DNA of 64,000 bases from Actinomycetes bacterium. Its GTDB lineage: Bacteria; Actinomycetota; Coriobacteriia; Anaerosomatales; JAGXFU01. Made by a program: the position numbers and the translations under genes. The stretch spans positions 124,001 to 188,000 of the forward strand of contig JAGXFU010000011.1 in NCBI GenBank assembly GCA_024637115.1, given 5' to 3'. The notes under the pieces are model-generated. The model made no database searches and had not been told where the DNA came from. It saw only the letters and a program-made list of their open reading frames with translations. Positions 44,235 to 54,202 of this stretch are shown here, in pieces. How positions within the stretch are numbered: position 1 is the first letter of the stretch; every line of letters begins with the position of its first letter.

Positions 44235-45343
44235 GAAGCCTCCTTGTTGTGTCGCTCACCCGCAGCGGTCTGGAGCAACTCTACTACGAGATGAGCTGCA
44301 TCAATACGCCCAAGACGGGCTGCTGCGGCAGCCATAGTAGCACGCGCAGGAGCGTCGGCTAGCAGGTTCGTAACCGTCCCGATGAACGATGCGTCATCGA
44401 TGTCGGCATCTGCGAACACAATAGCACCACCGGCATCCTGAACCCCCCGCGCATTGCCGGTCTGATGATCATCGGTTGCATATGGATACGGAATCAGCAC
44501 TGATGGACGACCCAGCGCCGTGATCTCCGCAATCGATGTTGCTCCCGCACGGGCGACTACAAGGTCAGATGCGGCCAACGCCGATCCCATGTCGTCGATG
44601 TAATCGACAACCTTGTATCTCGAGTTCTGCTGACCAACGACAGCGAGCACCGTATCATGCTCCGCGGGTCCTGTAACGTGTACTACGTGGGTGTTCGGAA
44701 CTGCGAGTAGCTCGTCCCTGGCGCCGCCAATCACGCTGTTGATGTGACGCGCTCCGCGACTTCCGCCAAAGACCAGAAGCATGGTCTCGTGCTCTGAGAC
44801 TCCAAGGCCGGCGCGACCCGCAGCGGGATCGGCATCGAGTACCCCGGGTCGGACAGGATTGCCCGTCAGCGTGACTCGGCCGTGTCCGGAGAAACGATCT
44901 ACCGACGACTCATACGTCACACCAATCGAGTCCGCCCAACGTGACAAGATTCGATTCGCCAATCCGGGGACCGAATTCTGCTCATGTAGAACGAGGGGTC
45001 GCCTGGTTACGAGTGCAGCGAGTCCGACCGGAATCGACACATATCCTCCGAACCCGATCACGACATCAGGACGGCGTTTTGAGATCAGGGCGATGGCGCG
45101 CACGGTAGAGACCCCAATGACCAGGAGCGCCATGACCAGTGACAGCGGTCGTGAGCGATCGAAGCCACGCGCCGGCAGCGCGAAAAAGCGAACGCCCGCC
45201 TCGGGTACGAGGCGGGCCTCAAGACCGCCGGGGGTGCCAACGAAGTCAATCTCACTATGCCCTTCGGCGCGCAGCCTTTCGGCCACCGCGAGCGCCGGAT
45301 AGATGTGCCCGGCTGTCCCCCCGCCGCTCATCATTACGCGCAC
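44231..45343 (-). CDS. murG: MurG, lipid II glycosyltransferase
   Basis: A 370-residue peripheral membrane GT28 enzyme adding GlcNAc to lipid I. The N-terminal G loop is MMSGGGTAGHIYPALAVA, the second loop GFGGYVSIPVGLAA, and the donor site contains VVARAGATSIAEITALGRPSVLIPYP. The GTG at 45343 lies 7 nt after AAGGAG. It begins inside the end of ftsW (89-nt overlap). The frame open to 45424 is not supported. Confidence 0.96.
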   Translation of the reverse strand: MRVMMSGGGTAGHIYPALAVAERLRAEGHSEIDFVGTPGGLEARLVPEAGVRFFALPARGFDRSRPLSLVMALLVIGVSTVRAIALISKRRPDVVIGFGGYVSIPVGLAALVTRRPLVLHEQNSVPGLANRILSRWADSIGVTYESSVDRFSGHGRVTLTGNPVRPGVLDADPAAGRAGLGVSEHETMLLVFGGSRGARHINSVIGGARDELLAVPNTHVVHVTGPAEHDTVLAVVGQQNSRYKVVDYIDDMGSALAASDLVVARAGATSIAEITALGRPSVLIPYPYATDDHQTGNARGVQDAGGAIVFADADIDDASFIGTVTNLLADAPARATMAAAAARLGRIDAAHLVVELLQTAAGERHNKEAS

Positions 45344-46493
45344 GTGTCTGCTCCTTGAGTTGAGTGGACGGCACGGCCCGAACGCCGCGCGTTCCATACG
45401 TTGAGACTGACAGAATGATTCCAATGCACAACATGGTGAACGTCAGCGACGAGCCACCAAAACTCACAAGTGGAAGCGGAATACCCGTGACGGGCATGAG
45501 GTTTGTGACCGCAGCCATGTTCATAAGGGCCTGAGTAACGATCATCGCAGTCAGTCCGCCGGCGAGAAGCCGTCCGTAGGTATCCTTTGCGCCCATGGCA
45601 ATTCGAATCCCGGCATAGGCGAACACAATGAATGCCACAACGATTGAGAGCGTTCCTACCAATCCGAGCTCCTCGCCGATGATCGCGAAGATGAAGTCAG
45701 TGTGCGCGGCTGGCAGGTAGAAGAACTTCTGCCGCGACATCGCAACGCCCACGCCGTCGAGACCGCCCGAGCCGAACGCCAGAAGTGCCTGAATCGTTTG
45801 GTATCCGCTCCCCTGCGGGTCGGCCCACGGATCGAGAAAGGCAAAGAACCGCGCTGCACGATATGGGGCTATCAGGATCGCAGCCCCTACCGCACCGAAC
45901 CCGACAATCGAGAGACCCCCGACAAGCCCCCAGGACACGCCGCCAAGTATCAGCACCATGAATGCGGCGATCAGGATCGACATCGTGGTTCCCATGTCCG
46001 GCTGAGCCATGACAAGCGCGGTAACCGCACCGAGCGCCAGCCCGAGGCGACCCCAGAATTCCTTGCCGGAGATCGCCCGAGCATCCAACTGTGACAAAAG
46101 TAGCGCAACGACCATGACACAGCCGAATTTTGCATACTCCGACGGCTGAATAGTGAAGAAGCCGAGATCGATCCAACGCTGCGCGCCCCATTTACCAACG
46201 CCAATGACCAGCACGAGAATCAGACCGACTATCGACACGCCGTAGACGGTCCAGCTCATATTCTTATAGCGGTGGTAGTCGAACTGCTTGACCGCAACGA
46301 GAATGATCACGCCGAGACAGATCCACATGATCTGCCGCTTGAGATGATAGGTGCTGTCACCGGTACGGACAAAGTCGGACACGAAGGCTGCCGAGGAGAT
46401 CATCACAAGTCCCGCAATCGTCAGAAACACGGTGGACCCAAGCAGCAGATATCGGGCGATAGGTCCTCCGGAAAGCGTGCGCGGGCCCTTCAT
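45255..46493 (-). CDS. ftsW: Lipid II-polymerising glycosyltransferase FtsW
   Basis: A 412-residue SEDS-family protein with about ten membrane helices. The family signature GSGYQTIQALLAFGSGGLDGVG with the preceding FFAFLDPWADPQG, and PLVSFGGSSL near the C-terminal end, are complete. It makes septal glycan with FtsI. After the last helix there is a strongly basic cytoplasmic tail of about 40 residues; its last 29 codons overlap murG in another frame. ATG overlaps the murD stop (ATGA). Confidence 0.95.
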   Translation of the reverse strand: MKGPRTLSGGPIARYLLLGSTVFLTIAGLVMISSAAFVSDFVRTGDSTYHLKRQIMWICLGVIILVAVKQFDYHRYKNMSWTVYGVSIVGLILVLVIGVGKWGAQRWIDLGFFTIQPSEYAKFGCVMVVALLLSQLDARAISGKEFWGRLGLALGAVTALVMAQPDMGTTMSILIAAFMVLILGGVSWGLVGGLSIVGFGAVGAAILIAPYRAARFFAFLDPWADPQGSGYQTIQALLAFGSGGLDGVGVAMSRQKFFYLPAAHTDFIFAIIGEELGLVGTLSIVVAFIVFAYAGIRIAMGAKDTYGRLLAGGLTAMIVTQALMNMAAVTNLMPVTGIPLPLVSFGGSSLTFTMLCIGIILSVSTYGTRGVRAVPSTQLKEQTRARNDERRGDSRAHLSGARGGRKAARRRA

Positions 46494-47872
46494 TCTGGAT
46501 TCACCACGCTTCCACCGTTCACTGTGGCTCGGAACGTATCGCCCCGCTCAGCATAGCCGGAGAATTCGTCGAAACTCGCACACGCGGGCGAAAGAAGGAC
46601 TACGTCACCTGGGCGGGCGAGTTGTCGTGCGGCCTCCACTGCATCCCTCATCCCACCTGCACGAATGACCGTTACACACTCATCGAGGGCAGCCGCGATA
46701 TCCGCACCTGCTTCGCCAAAGGCAACCACCGCGCGACAAGCACGTACATCGTCGCACAGTTCCGAAAAATCATTGCCTTTGTTGCGACCACCAAGCAGGA
46801 GTATCACCGATCTATCCGCGAACGCTGTGAGAGCCATACGGGTCGCGCCGGGATTCGTTGCTTTGGAATCGTTGATGAACTCGACACCTGAGTGCGTAGC
46901 GATCGGTTCGAGTCGATGGGCGATCGGGACGAAGGAACGCAGTCCTTCGGCAATCAACGCCGGCGCGACACCTAGTGCGCTGACGGCACGGGCGGCAGCG
47001 AGCGCATTGCTCACGTTGTGATCGCCGCGGATGTGCAGTTCCGACCGGTTCACGATTTCGAACGTGCCGGCTGCCGTGTCGATGAGAAGCTCATCGGTCT
47101 CCAGACCCGCCCCTCCCGCCGGGACCGCTGAGCGCGAAATGGGCGCCACCACGATTCCCTGATCACGCAACGAAGTGGCATAGGGGGCCGAACCCGGGTC
47201 ATCGATGTCAACAACCGCGGTATCACCCTCACCCATGTTGGCGAATATCCGCGCCTTGTCGTACGCATATGCGTCAAGCGATCCGTGCCAATCGATGTGG
47301 TCGGGAGTTATGTTGAGCAGAACAGCCACTCGCGGCCTAAACTGCTGCGTGAGCGCGAGCTGAAATGACGATACCTCTGCAACAATGATCGTGGAGGGGC
47401 CAGAGACCCCAACAACAGCGATAGCAGGATCCCCGATGTTTCCCACGCACTCCACCGGCAGCCCTGCGCATCTGATGATATGGGCGATCAGACTGGTGAC
47501 CGTCGTCTTGCCGTTAGTGCCCGTGACCGCCACCCATGGTGAATCTGAGAGCTCAAAAGCGAATTCGATCTCACTGATTACTCGATGGGCTCGTGCTCGT
47601 GCCGACTGAACGAGCGGGGCAGAGGGCGGAATCCCCGGACTCGCGATGACCACGTCATGGGAAAGCGAAACCTCGGTGGCCCCGAGGTTCACGGTGACAC
47701 CAAGCCGACGGAGTTCAGTGGCAATCGCCTGCTGTTGCTCACCATCTCGCTCGTCATACACGGTCAGCGTTGCCTCAGCGCCAGCAGAAATCGCATCGAG
47801 CACATACTGAGATACGGCTACGCCAGTGACTCCCGTGCCGAGAACAGCGATATCTCCTGTGAGGGGGTTCAC
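46490..47872 (-). CDS. murD: UDP-N-acetylmuramoylalanine--D-glutamate ligase
   Basis: A 460-residue Mur ligase adding D-Glu. VLGTGVTGVAVSQY at the N-terminus, ATP loop VTGTNGKTTVTSL near 115, ITPDHIDWHG near 188, EFINDSKATNPGATRMAL near 330 and the LSPACASFDEFSGYAERG motif near the end all fit MurD. GTG start; the gap to mraY is 3 nt. Confidence 0.97.
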   Translation of the reverse strand: MNPLTGDIAVLGTGVTGVAVSQYVLDAISAGAEATLTVYDERDGEQQQAIATELRRLGVTVNLGATEVSLSHDVVIASPGIPPSAPLVQSARARAHRVISEIEFAFELSDSPWVAVTGTNGKTTVTSLIAHIIRCAGLPVECVGNIGDPAIAVVGVSGPSTIIVAEVSSFQLALTQQFRPRVAVLLNITPDHIDWHGSLDAYAYDKARIFANMGEGDTAVVDIDDPGSAPYATSLRDQGIVVAPISRSAVPAGGAGLETDELLIDTAAGTFEIVNRSELHIRGDHNVSNALAAARAVSALGVAPALIAEGLRSFVPIAHRLEPIATHSGVEFINDSKATNPGATRMALTAFADRSVILLLGGRNKGNDFSELCDDVRACRAVVAFGEAGADIAAALDECVTVIRAGGMRDAVEAARQLARPGDVVLLSPACASFDEFSGYAERGDTFRATVNGGSVVNPE

Positions 47873-47875
47873 AAC

Positions 47876-48919
47876 CTATCCCCTCACCGATTCAACGAAG
47901 TACAGCGCAAAGCCGGCACCGGCCATGATTCCTGTGACGATCCAGAAGCGAACCATCACCTTTGTCTCAGACCACCCTTTCATCTCAAAGTGGTGGTGTA
48001 TCGGCGCCATTCGAAAGAGACGCTTTCCGGTCAGCTTGAAACCCGCCACCTGAAACACAACCGACAGTGTCTCGATGAGGTAGATTCCGCCGATCAGAAT
48101 GAGCAACAGTTCTGTCTTGGTAACAACAGCGAACGCCGCGACCGCAGCGCCCAAGCCAAGTGAGCCCGTGTCGCCCATGAAGATGTCTGCGGGGTAGCTG
48201 TTATACCAGAGGAAACCTATACACGCCCCCGCAATAGCGGCCGCGAGAAGCGCGATCTCGAGGCGACTCTGTCGAAACGCAATGCCTGCATAGGCGAACA
48301 TGACGATCGTGACCGTCCCGGCGGCGAGGCCATCGAGACCATCAGTGAGGTTCACGGCATTCGATTCGGCGATGATCATGATGAAGACGAGACCGACATA
48401 GAGCCATGGAACGGTCCAGGCTAATCCACCAATGTCAAAATTGCTCGTCCAGATGCCAAGGTCGATTGAGTTCTCCAGCAACGGCAGACGCACGATCGCA
48501 TCGATACCCGCCCAGTTCACTGCGAGTAGACAAAACGCGATCGCAATGACGCCTTGGCCAATGAGCTTGGCGCGCGGAGTCAGTCCCAACGAGCGCGCAT
48601 GCGATACTTTGGACCAGTCGTCAACGAATCCGAGCACGCCGCAGAGCAGCGTCACAGCGAGTGCGAGCAAGCTCCTTCGGCCATAGTTACCCATGAGAAC
48701 GTAGGTCGCAGCCACAATCAGCAATATGAGCACGCCACCCATGGTGGGCGTGCCTTGTTTGACCAGATGTCCTTGCGGTCCATCCGCTCGTACCTGCTGG
48801 CCGATGTTGCGAACCCTGAGCAGGCGGATCCAGAACGGGAAGAACAGCGCTGTCGCAATGAGTGCGACGACAACAGCGAGAAAGACCTGGTAGCTCGGAT
48901 ACTGCGCCAGTCTAAACAC
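47876..48919 (-). CDS. mraY: Phospho-MurNAc-pentapeptide transferase MraY
   Basis: A 347-residue membrane enzyme with about ten helices that makes lipid I from undecaprenyl phosphate. Conserved cytoplasmic loops: GTPTMGGVL near 48, GFVDDWSK near 90, NAVNLTDGLDGLA near 178, FMGDTGSL near 250 and MAPIHHHFEMKG near 310, with the aspartates and histidines of the active site. GTG start overlapping the murF end by 8 nt. Confidence 0.98.
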   Translation of the reverse strand: MFRLAQYPSYQVFLAVVVALIATALFFPFWIRLLRVRNIGQQVRADGPQGHLVKQGTPTMGGVLILLIVAATYVLMGNYGRRSLLALAVTLLCGVLGFVDDWSKVSHARSLGLTPRAKLIGQGVIAIAFCLLAVNWAGIDAIVRLPLLENSIDLGIWTSNFDIGGLAWTVPWLYVGLVFIMIIAESNAVNLTDGLDGLAAGTVTIVMFAYAGIAFRQSRLEIALLAAAIAGACIGFLWYNSYPADIFMGDTGSLGLGAAVAAFAVVTKTELLLILIGGIYLIETLSVVFQVAGFKLTGKRLFRMAPIHHHFEMKGWSETKVMVRFWIVTGIMAGAGFALYFVESVRG

Positions 48920-50324
48920 CTGGACTCACAATCCCTTCAATGATGCGTTCCAGTCCCATGACGCGCGACGCTTTGACGAGCACCACGTCGCCGGGAAGAA
49001 CGAGGGTCGCGAGATAGGCCGCCGCTCCGTCCACGGAGTCAAACGGATGAATGTGATCGTCGTCCATTCCCTCAGCGCGCGCACCATCCGCAATGCGGCG
49101 CGCACGTTTCCCAATGGTGAGCAATGCGTCGAGAGGAAGTCGGGCGACTTCCTCTCCGATGCGAAAATGGGCGAGTTCAGTCAGTGAACCGAGTTCCGCC
49201 ATGTCGCCAAGAACCGCAATCCGAGAACCTGTCGCTTGCATTTCAGCCAAGGTCTCGATCGCTGCCCGCATCGACGTGGGATTCGCGTTATATGCATCAT
49301 TGATGACGAACACGCCGCTCGCACTTTGAAAAGCCTGCATCCGCATCTCGCCGGCTTGGGCACTCTCAAGCCCCTCGATGACGTCATCGAGTCCCACATC
49401 AAGATGGAGGCCGACAGCGGCGGCTGCGAGTGCATTGTAGACGTTGTGACGTCCGGGAATGGCCAACTGCACATCACGTGACCCCTCTTCGCTCACAAGC
49501 GTGAACGAAGCGCAGCCCTCCGGATTCACTGTCAAATCGCGAGCCGATATCTCTGCAGCGTTCTCAACTCCGTAACGCACTACCCGAGCCGAAGCCCTCC
49601 GGGCGAGAACCGACGAGAAGGCGTCGTCTGCGTTGAGGAAGATCGCTCCGGAGGCGGGGGTCGCTTCAACCAGTTCACCTTTCGCCGAAGCGATAGCCTC
49701 TTGGTTGCCAAGCAACTCGATATGACTGGTTCCGACGTTCGTTACGATTCCGGCCGTCGGTCCCGCAATCTCACACAAACGGGCAATCTGGCCCTCACCC
49801 CGCATCGCCATCTCAACAACAAGCACATCTGTGTCGGCACCGGCTCTAAGAATCGTGAGAGGAACCCCGAGTTCGTTGTTCTGATTCCCATACGTAGCCA
49901 CAACCCTGGAGCGGACGGATAGAACCGAGGTGATGAAATCCTTTGTTGTGGTCTTTCCAGTCGATCCGGTTACGGCTACGACGGGGCAAAACAGGCGGCC
50001 TCGGTGATATGCCGCAAGCGCTTGAACGGCGCCAAGAGCATCGTCAACGCGGACAACCGCGACATCACGCTCTCGCGCACGTGCGAGACCATCCGCGATC
50101 TCCTCGGCAGGCCGCGTCACGATGAGTGCGCGAGCACCCAGCGACACAGCGTCCAAGAGGTACTCATGCCCATCAACGCGGTCACCCTCGAATGCGATGA
50201 ATACCACACCGGGCTCGACATGACGTGAATCAGTCGCGACGCCATTTACCATGGCGGAATCGGAGCCTGAGAGCAGTTCGCCGCCCACGACCGACACGAG
50301 AGTCTCAAGAGAGAGCGTCAGCAT
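48912..50324 (-). CDS. murF: UDP-MurNAc-tripeptide--D-Ala-D-Ala ligase
   Basis: A 470-residue Mur ligase adding the D-Ala-D-Ala dipeptide. The ATP loop VTGSTGKTTTKDF near 120, NNELGVPLTIL near 152, VINDAYNANPTSMRAAIE near 345 and AVLGDMAELG near 373 identify it. It overlaps murE by 7 nt and mraY by 8 nt. Confidence 0.97.
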   Translation of the reverse strand: MLTLSLETLVSVVGGELLSGSDSAMVNGVATDSRHVEPGVVFIAFEGDRVDGHEYLLDAVSLGARALIVTRPAEEIADGLARARERDVAVVRVDDALGAVQALAAYHRGRLFCPVVAVTGSTGKTTTKDFITSVLSVRSRVVATYGNQNNELGVPLTILRAGADTDVLVVEMAMRGEGQIARLCEIAGPTAGIVTNVGTSHIELLGNQEAIASAKGELVEATPASGAIFLNADDAFSSVLARRASARVVRYGVENAAEISARDLTVNPEGCASFTLVSEEGSRDVQLAIPGRHNVYNALAAAAVGLHLDVGLDDVIEGLESAQAGEMRMQAFQSASGVFVINDAYNANPTSMRAAIETLAEMQATGSRIAVLGDMAELGSLTELAHFRIGEEVARLPLDALLTIGKRARRIADGARAEGMDDDHIHPFDSVDGAAAYLATLVLPGDVVLVKASRVMGLERIIEGIVSPGV

Positions 50325-51814
50325 TGTTTCGCAATCTCCTCTCGAGCTACCTCGCGGTCATCAAAGTGGATAGTCCTATCGGCGAATATCTGATAGTCCT
50401 CGTGACCCTTGCCCGCAATGAGCACTGCGTCGCCTTCGGAGGCCTGCCCGATCGCCGCGGCGATTGCTGCCTGACGGTCAATCTCCACCTGATAGCTCGC
50501 AGGACCCTCCCGAAGGCCATCTTCAATCTGCAGGATGATGCCAACAGGGTCTTCGGATCGCGGATTGTCCGTAGTAACCACGATGTGATCAGCGACCAGG
50601 GCCGCGGCGCGACCCATCAGCGCGCGCTTCTCAGGGTCTCGATCGCCACCGGCACCGAATACGGCAATCACTCGACCAGGAGTAGCGTCACGGACGGCAG
50701 TCAGTGCCTTCTCCAGACTATCCGGAGTGTGAGCGTAGTCCACAAAGACATTGAATCCCAGGTCTGTATCGATTCGCTCAAGCCTTCCGGGAACCTGTGG
50801 AGCCATCTCAAGTCCATGCACGATGGTCTGCAAATCGATTCCAAGTGCGATTGCGCAGCCGACGGCGACCAGCGCGTTGCTCACGTTGTAGAGCGCAGCA
50901 AGTGGCAGACGTACTGGGGCAACGCCGAGAGGCGTGTGCAGTCGGAATTCGGAACTGGATGCCCGTAGTCGAACATCGGTGGCGCGGATATCCGCCTCGG
51001 CGGCCATCCCTACGGTGAGAACCCCGTCCAGCTCAGCGGCCATGCCCGCCCCGAGCGTGTCATCGATGTTGATCACTCGAGTAGCCACATCGAAATCCGT
51101 GAAGAGTCGACGTTTGACGGCGAAGTACTCCTCGATCGTCTGATGGTAGTCCAGATGGTCCTGGGTGAGATTCGTGAACGCAGCTACCGAAAAGTGAGCT
51201 GCGTCGACGCGATGCAGGTCGATCGCATGGCTCGACACTTCCATCGAGACCGCATCAAGGCGTTGCTCGACCATGCGCGCAAAGAGAGCCTGCAGGTCAG
51301 CTGACTCAGGAGTGGTCCGACTCGAATCGATCCGTTCCTCGGCAATTCGGGTTTCGACCGTGCCTATGAGCCCGGTGCGACGACCTGAGGCACGCAGCAC
51401 GCTGTCGCACAGGTACGTCGTGGTCGTCTTGCCGTTCGTGCCCGTGATACCGACCAACTCGAGCCGGGAACTCGGAGAATCGTAGAAGCGATCAGCGGCA
51501 TCGGCGAGCGCCACCCTGCTGTCAGGGACCACTACTTGTGGAACTTCGAGACCGGGAATAGAGTGCTCAAGCACCAGGGCGCTCGCACCGCGTTGCACCG
51601 CATCAGATGCGAACTCATGCCCATCGTGACGAAAACCCTTGATGCAAAAGAACACGTCGCCCGGCTCCACGGAATCAGAGCGATATGCCACGCCCGAGAT
51701 ACGTGTGTGTGCAACGTCTCCCGCGAATGACTCCCCCACCAAGATTTCGGCCAGTTCTTTCAGTTTCTGTGCTCCCCTGCCTCGATACGAACGAGTGATT
51801 CTAGCATGCGACAC
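50318..51814 (-). CDS. murE: UDP-MurNAc-L-Ala-D-Glu--diamino acid ligase MurE
   Basis: A 498-residue Mur ligase. ATP loop ITGTNGKTTTTYLCD near 122, TPESADLQ near 168, DYAHTPDSLEKAL near 365 and the C-terminal motif TTDNPRSEDP, which contains the DNPR sequence typical of meso-diaminopimelate-adding enzymes; this indicates a DAP-type wall. The start is unclear: GTG 51814 lacks a good site, whereas a CTG at 51763 has GGGGAG 8 nt upstream and would give LKELAEILVG, the family's usual N-terminus. Confidence 0.94.
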   Translation of the reverse strand: MSHARITRSYRGRGAQKLKELAEILVGESFAGDVAHTRISGVAYRSDSVEPGDVFFCIKGFRHDGHEFASDAVQRGASALVLEHSIPGLEVPQVVVPDSRVALADAADRFYDSPSSRLELVGITGTNGKTTTTYLCDSVLRASGRRTGLIGTVETRIAEERIDSSRTTPESADLQALFARMVEQRLDAVSMEVSSHAIDLHRVDAAHFSVAAFTNLTQDHLDYHQTIEEYFAVKRRLFTDFDVATRVINIDDTLGAGMAAELDGVLTVGMAAEADIRATDVRLRASSSEFRLHTPLGVAPVRLPLAALYNVSNALVAVGCAIALGIDLQTIVHGLEMAPQVPGRLERIDTDLGFNVFVDYAHTPDSLEKALTAVRDATPGRVIAVFGAGGDRDPEKRALMGRAAALVADHIVVTTDNPRSEDPVGIILQIEDGLREGPASYQVEIDRQAAIAAAIGQASEGDAVLIAGKGHEDYQIFADRTIHFDDREVAREEIAKQC

Positions 51815-51823
51815 ATCCCATTC

Positions 51824-53566
51824 TCACTCGTCGGAACCGACTGTTGATGTCTGGTCACCTGAGCCCGAAACCACGCTACTGGAAGGCGGGATCTTAAGGT
51901 GTGAGACGGTGAATGCGGCCAGCTTACTAAAGGTTGGTGCGGCAACCGTGCCGCCGTATATCGAATTGGATGGCTCGTCGAGAGAGACGATGATGAGCAC
52001 CTGCGGGTCATGTGCCGGAAGGAAGCCCGAGAAAGACGCAATGTACTTGTTCTTGGCATAACCTGCATAACCATCCGTGCGGGCCTTCTGCGCGGTACCT
52101 GTCTTACCGGCCACATCGTAGCCAGGCACGGCCGCGTTCGACCCGGTACCTTCGGTGACCACGGCTTTGAGTATCTCGCGCGTGGTCGCCGCGCTCTCTT
52201 CTGAGATCGCCCTGATCCGTGACCAGCTCAGTTGAGCGTCGGGATCCTCAGGAAGCCCCATGAGGAAATGGGGTGTGGGGAGTTGTCCGTCGCTTGCGAT
52301 CGCGGATAGTGCCCTGGCAAGCTGCAACGGGGTCATTGAGATGCCCTGTCCGAACGGCACGGTCGCGATGGTCGACGAAGACCAGTCATCGACCGGGGGT
52401 AGCCAACCCTGGGCCTCACCGGGGAAGTCGATTCCCGTCTTTTCGGTCAAGCCAAACCGATCGAACGCCTCGTAAAGTCCTTTAGGGCCGAGTGCGATTC
52501 CCAACTTCACGGCACCGACGTTCGATGAGTTCGTAACGATCTCCGTGAGCGTCCAGTTCACCGTGGGTCGATTGTGAGCCTCACTGATCGTTCGACCACC
52601 GACCTTGATGGTGGGTTCGAGTTTGAATGAACTGTCCGGACCAAAGAGGCCCGCGTCTACCACAGCCGCCGCAGTGAGCGACTTGACCGTAGACCCGGGC
52701 TCGTACGTATCCGTAATCGCACGCGCACGGTACGTGGCAGGATCAGCATCGGAGAGGCTGTTCGGGTTGAAACCGGGAACGGTTGCCATGGCGTAGATCT
52801 CACCATTGCGAGGATTCATCACAATTGCAGTGCCGCTCAGAGCGTCCCACTCCTGTACCGCCTCAGTGAGCAGAACCTGAGCCTCGTACTGGATATCCTT
52901 GTCGATCGTCAGAACGAGGTTCTTCCCCGCCGTCGGCTCAACCTGCTCTGTGATACCGCCGGGGATGATCCGGCCAAAGGGGTCCCGCTCTGCGAGCAGA
53001 GTGCCTGCCTCGCCGGCGAGCAATGTGTCGTACTGCTTCTCTATGCCTGCCAGACCGTTGTCATCAACCCCGACGAATCCAAGAATCTGACACGCGAGTT
53101 CACCGGACGGGTAAGTGCGCCTGGAGTCTTCGAGAAAGCCAATACCTTTGAGTTCGAGGCGCTGAACGGCAGTGGCTCGGTCCATGTCCACTTTGCGCGC
53201 GATATAGACGAAGCCTGAGTCCTTGTTGAGTGCCTTGGCATACTGCGCAGCGTCGCCGTCAAGGATCTTGGCAAGAGCCTGGGCCGTTCCCGTGGCATCA
53301 ACAACCGCGTGCGGCGTTGCATATATGGTTCGTGCCTCCATGCTGACAGCCAGTGGCTCACCTTCACGATCATAGATCGAGCCACGGCTTGGTGGCAGCG
53401 TGATATCGCGCGTGCGCTGTTCCGCAGCCTTTGCCGAGTACTCAGGGCCGGCTATCGCCTGAATCTGGACCAATCTGCCTGCGACTATCACCAGCATTAG
53501 CACCAATACGCCAAGAAGGAACCGGTACCTGCCCGGTCCCCCCGCACGATTACGCGCTCGAGTCAC
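51824..53566 (-). CDS. ftsI: Septal class B penicillin-binding protein FtsI (PBP3)
   Basis: A 580-residue transpeptidase. One membrane helix (about 15-37) precedes the dimerisation domain with RGSIYDREGEPLA, and the catalytic domain carries the three penicillin-binding motifs: STVK with Ser292, SSN at 347-349 and KTG at 488-490. A Ser/Thr/Gly-rich tail ends the protein. GTG 53566 follows GGAGG with 4 nt between; the frame to 53590 has no site. No PASTA domain is present, unlike some Gram-positive homologues. Confidence 0.97.
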   Translation of the reverse strand: MTRARNRAGGPGRYRFLLGVLVLMLVIVAGRLVQIQAIAGPEYSAKAAEQRTRDITLPPSRGSIYDREGEPLAVSMEARTIYATPHAVVDATGTAQALAKILDGDAAQYAKALNKDSGFVYIARKVDMDRATAVQRLELKGIGFLEDSRRTYPSGELACQILGFVGVDDNGLAGIEKQYDTLLAGEAGTLLAERDPFGRIIPGGITEQVEPTAGKNLVLTIDKDIQYEAQVLLTEAVQEWDALSGTAIVMNPRNGEIYAMATVPGFNPNSLSDADPATYRARAITDTYEPGSTVKSLTAAAVVDAGLFGPDSSFKLEPTIKVGGRTISEAHNRPTVNWTLTEIVTNSSNVGAVKLGIALGPKGLYEAFDRFGLTEKTGIDFPGEAQGWLPPVDDWSSSTIATVPFGQGISMTPLQLARALSAIASDGQLPTPHFLMGLPEDPDAQLSWSRIRAISEESAATTREILKAVVTEGTGSNAAVPGYDVAGKTGTAQKARTDGYAGYAKNKYIASFSGFLPAHDPQVLIIVSLDEPSNSIYGGTVAAPTFSKLAAFTVSHLKIPPSSSVVSGSGDQTSTVGSDE

Positions 53567-53601
53567 TATTCCTCCGCCTGGGCCGTCCACGTCCTAGCAT
53601 G

Positions 53602-54159
53602 TCATTTCGTGGTAGCGAGTCCAACATCACCAACAAGAAGAACCTGCGCCTCACCAGCCGCCATCTCCATCACCGACGCAAGCATATCAGCCAGTCCGTC
53701 CCGTTCGGCAACTGAATCGGTGTTCGATTCGGTCATAGGCAGAATCGCACTGGATACACGTTCGGATGTGGCATCGCCATAGACACCGGGTAGTTCCATA
53801 TACGCAACTGAATCGGCCGATGCCATCTCCATGGTTGCGCCGGCGATGCTCTCAATACGCGAAGGCACCGTCAAGGCGCTGCGATTGACCTCAAGCTGAT
53901 CGCCAACGAGACGCTCAGCCTTGATGCTGGTGCGCAGTTCTCCCGAGCGAATCGCAGCTTCTGTTGCCTTTGCCGCCAGTACCACTCTGCCGAGACCGAA
54001 GATCGCAAATCCGACCATCACGATGCATGCGACATTGAACGCTGTGCGACAACGACGTGCCGAGGAGACCCTGCGCGATTTGGGACGCGACGGTACAGCG
54101 CGCAACGTCGGCCTGACGCTCCGCGCTCGTGGTGCCATTTCCAGGGCCGGAAGACCCAC
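53602..54159 (-). CDS. ftsL: FtsL-like divisome protein
   Basis: A 185-residue bitopic protein by position and layout. A basic cytoplasmic N-terminus of about 48 residues, one membrane helix (VACIVMVGFAIFGLGRVVLA) and an extracellular helical region. Sequence in this family is poorly conserved, so the call rests on topology and location between rsmH and ftsI, where ftsL always lies. The GTG at 54159 has AGGAG 6 nt upstream. The C-terminal 80 residues after the helix are Ala/Ser/Met-rich and longer than usual. FtsL with FtsB and FtsQ activates FtsW-FtsI. Confidence 0.75.
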   Translation of the reverse strand: MGLPALEMAPRARSVRPTLRAVPSRPKSRRVSSARRCRTAFNVACIVMVGFAIFGLGRVVLAAKATEAAIRSGELRTSIKAERLVGDQLEVNRSALTVPSRIESIAGATMEMASADSVAYMELPGVYGDATSERVSSAILPMTESNTDSVAERDGLADMLASVMEMAAGEAQVLLVGDVGLATTK

Positions 54160-54202
54160 GTCGCGCTCCTCTCCTACAGCGCACGCACTAGGCTGCGCAA
54201 CA

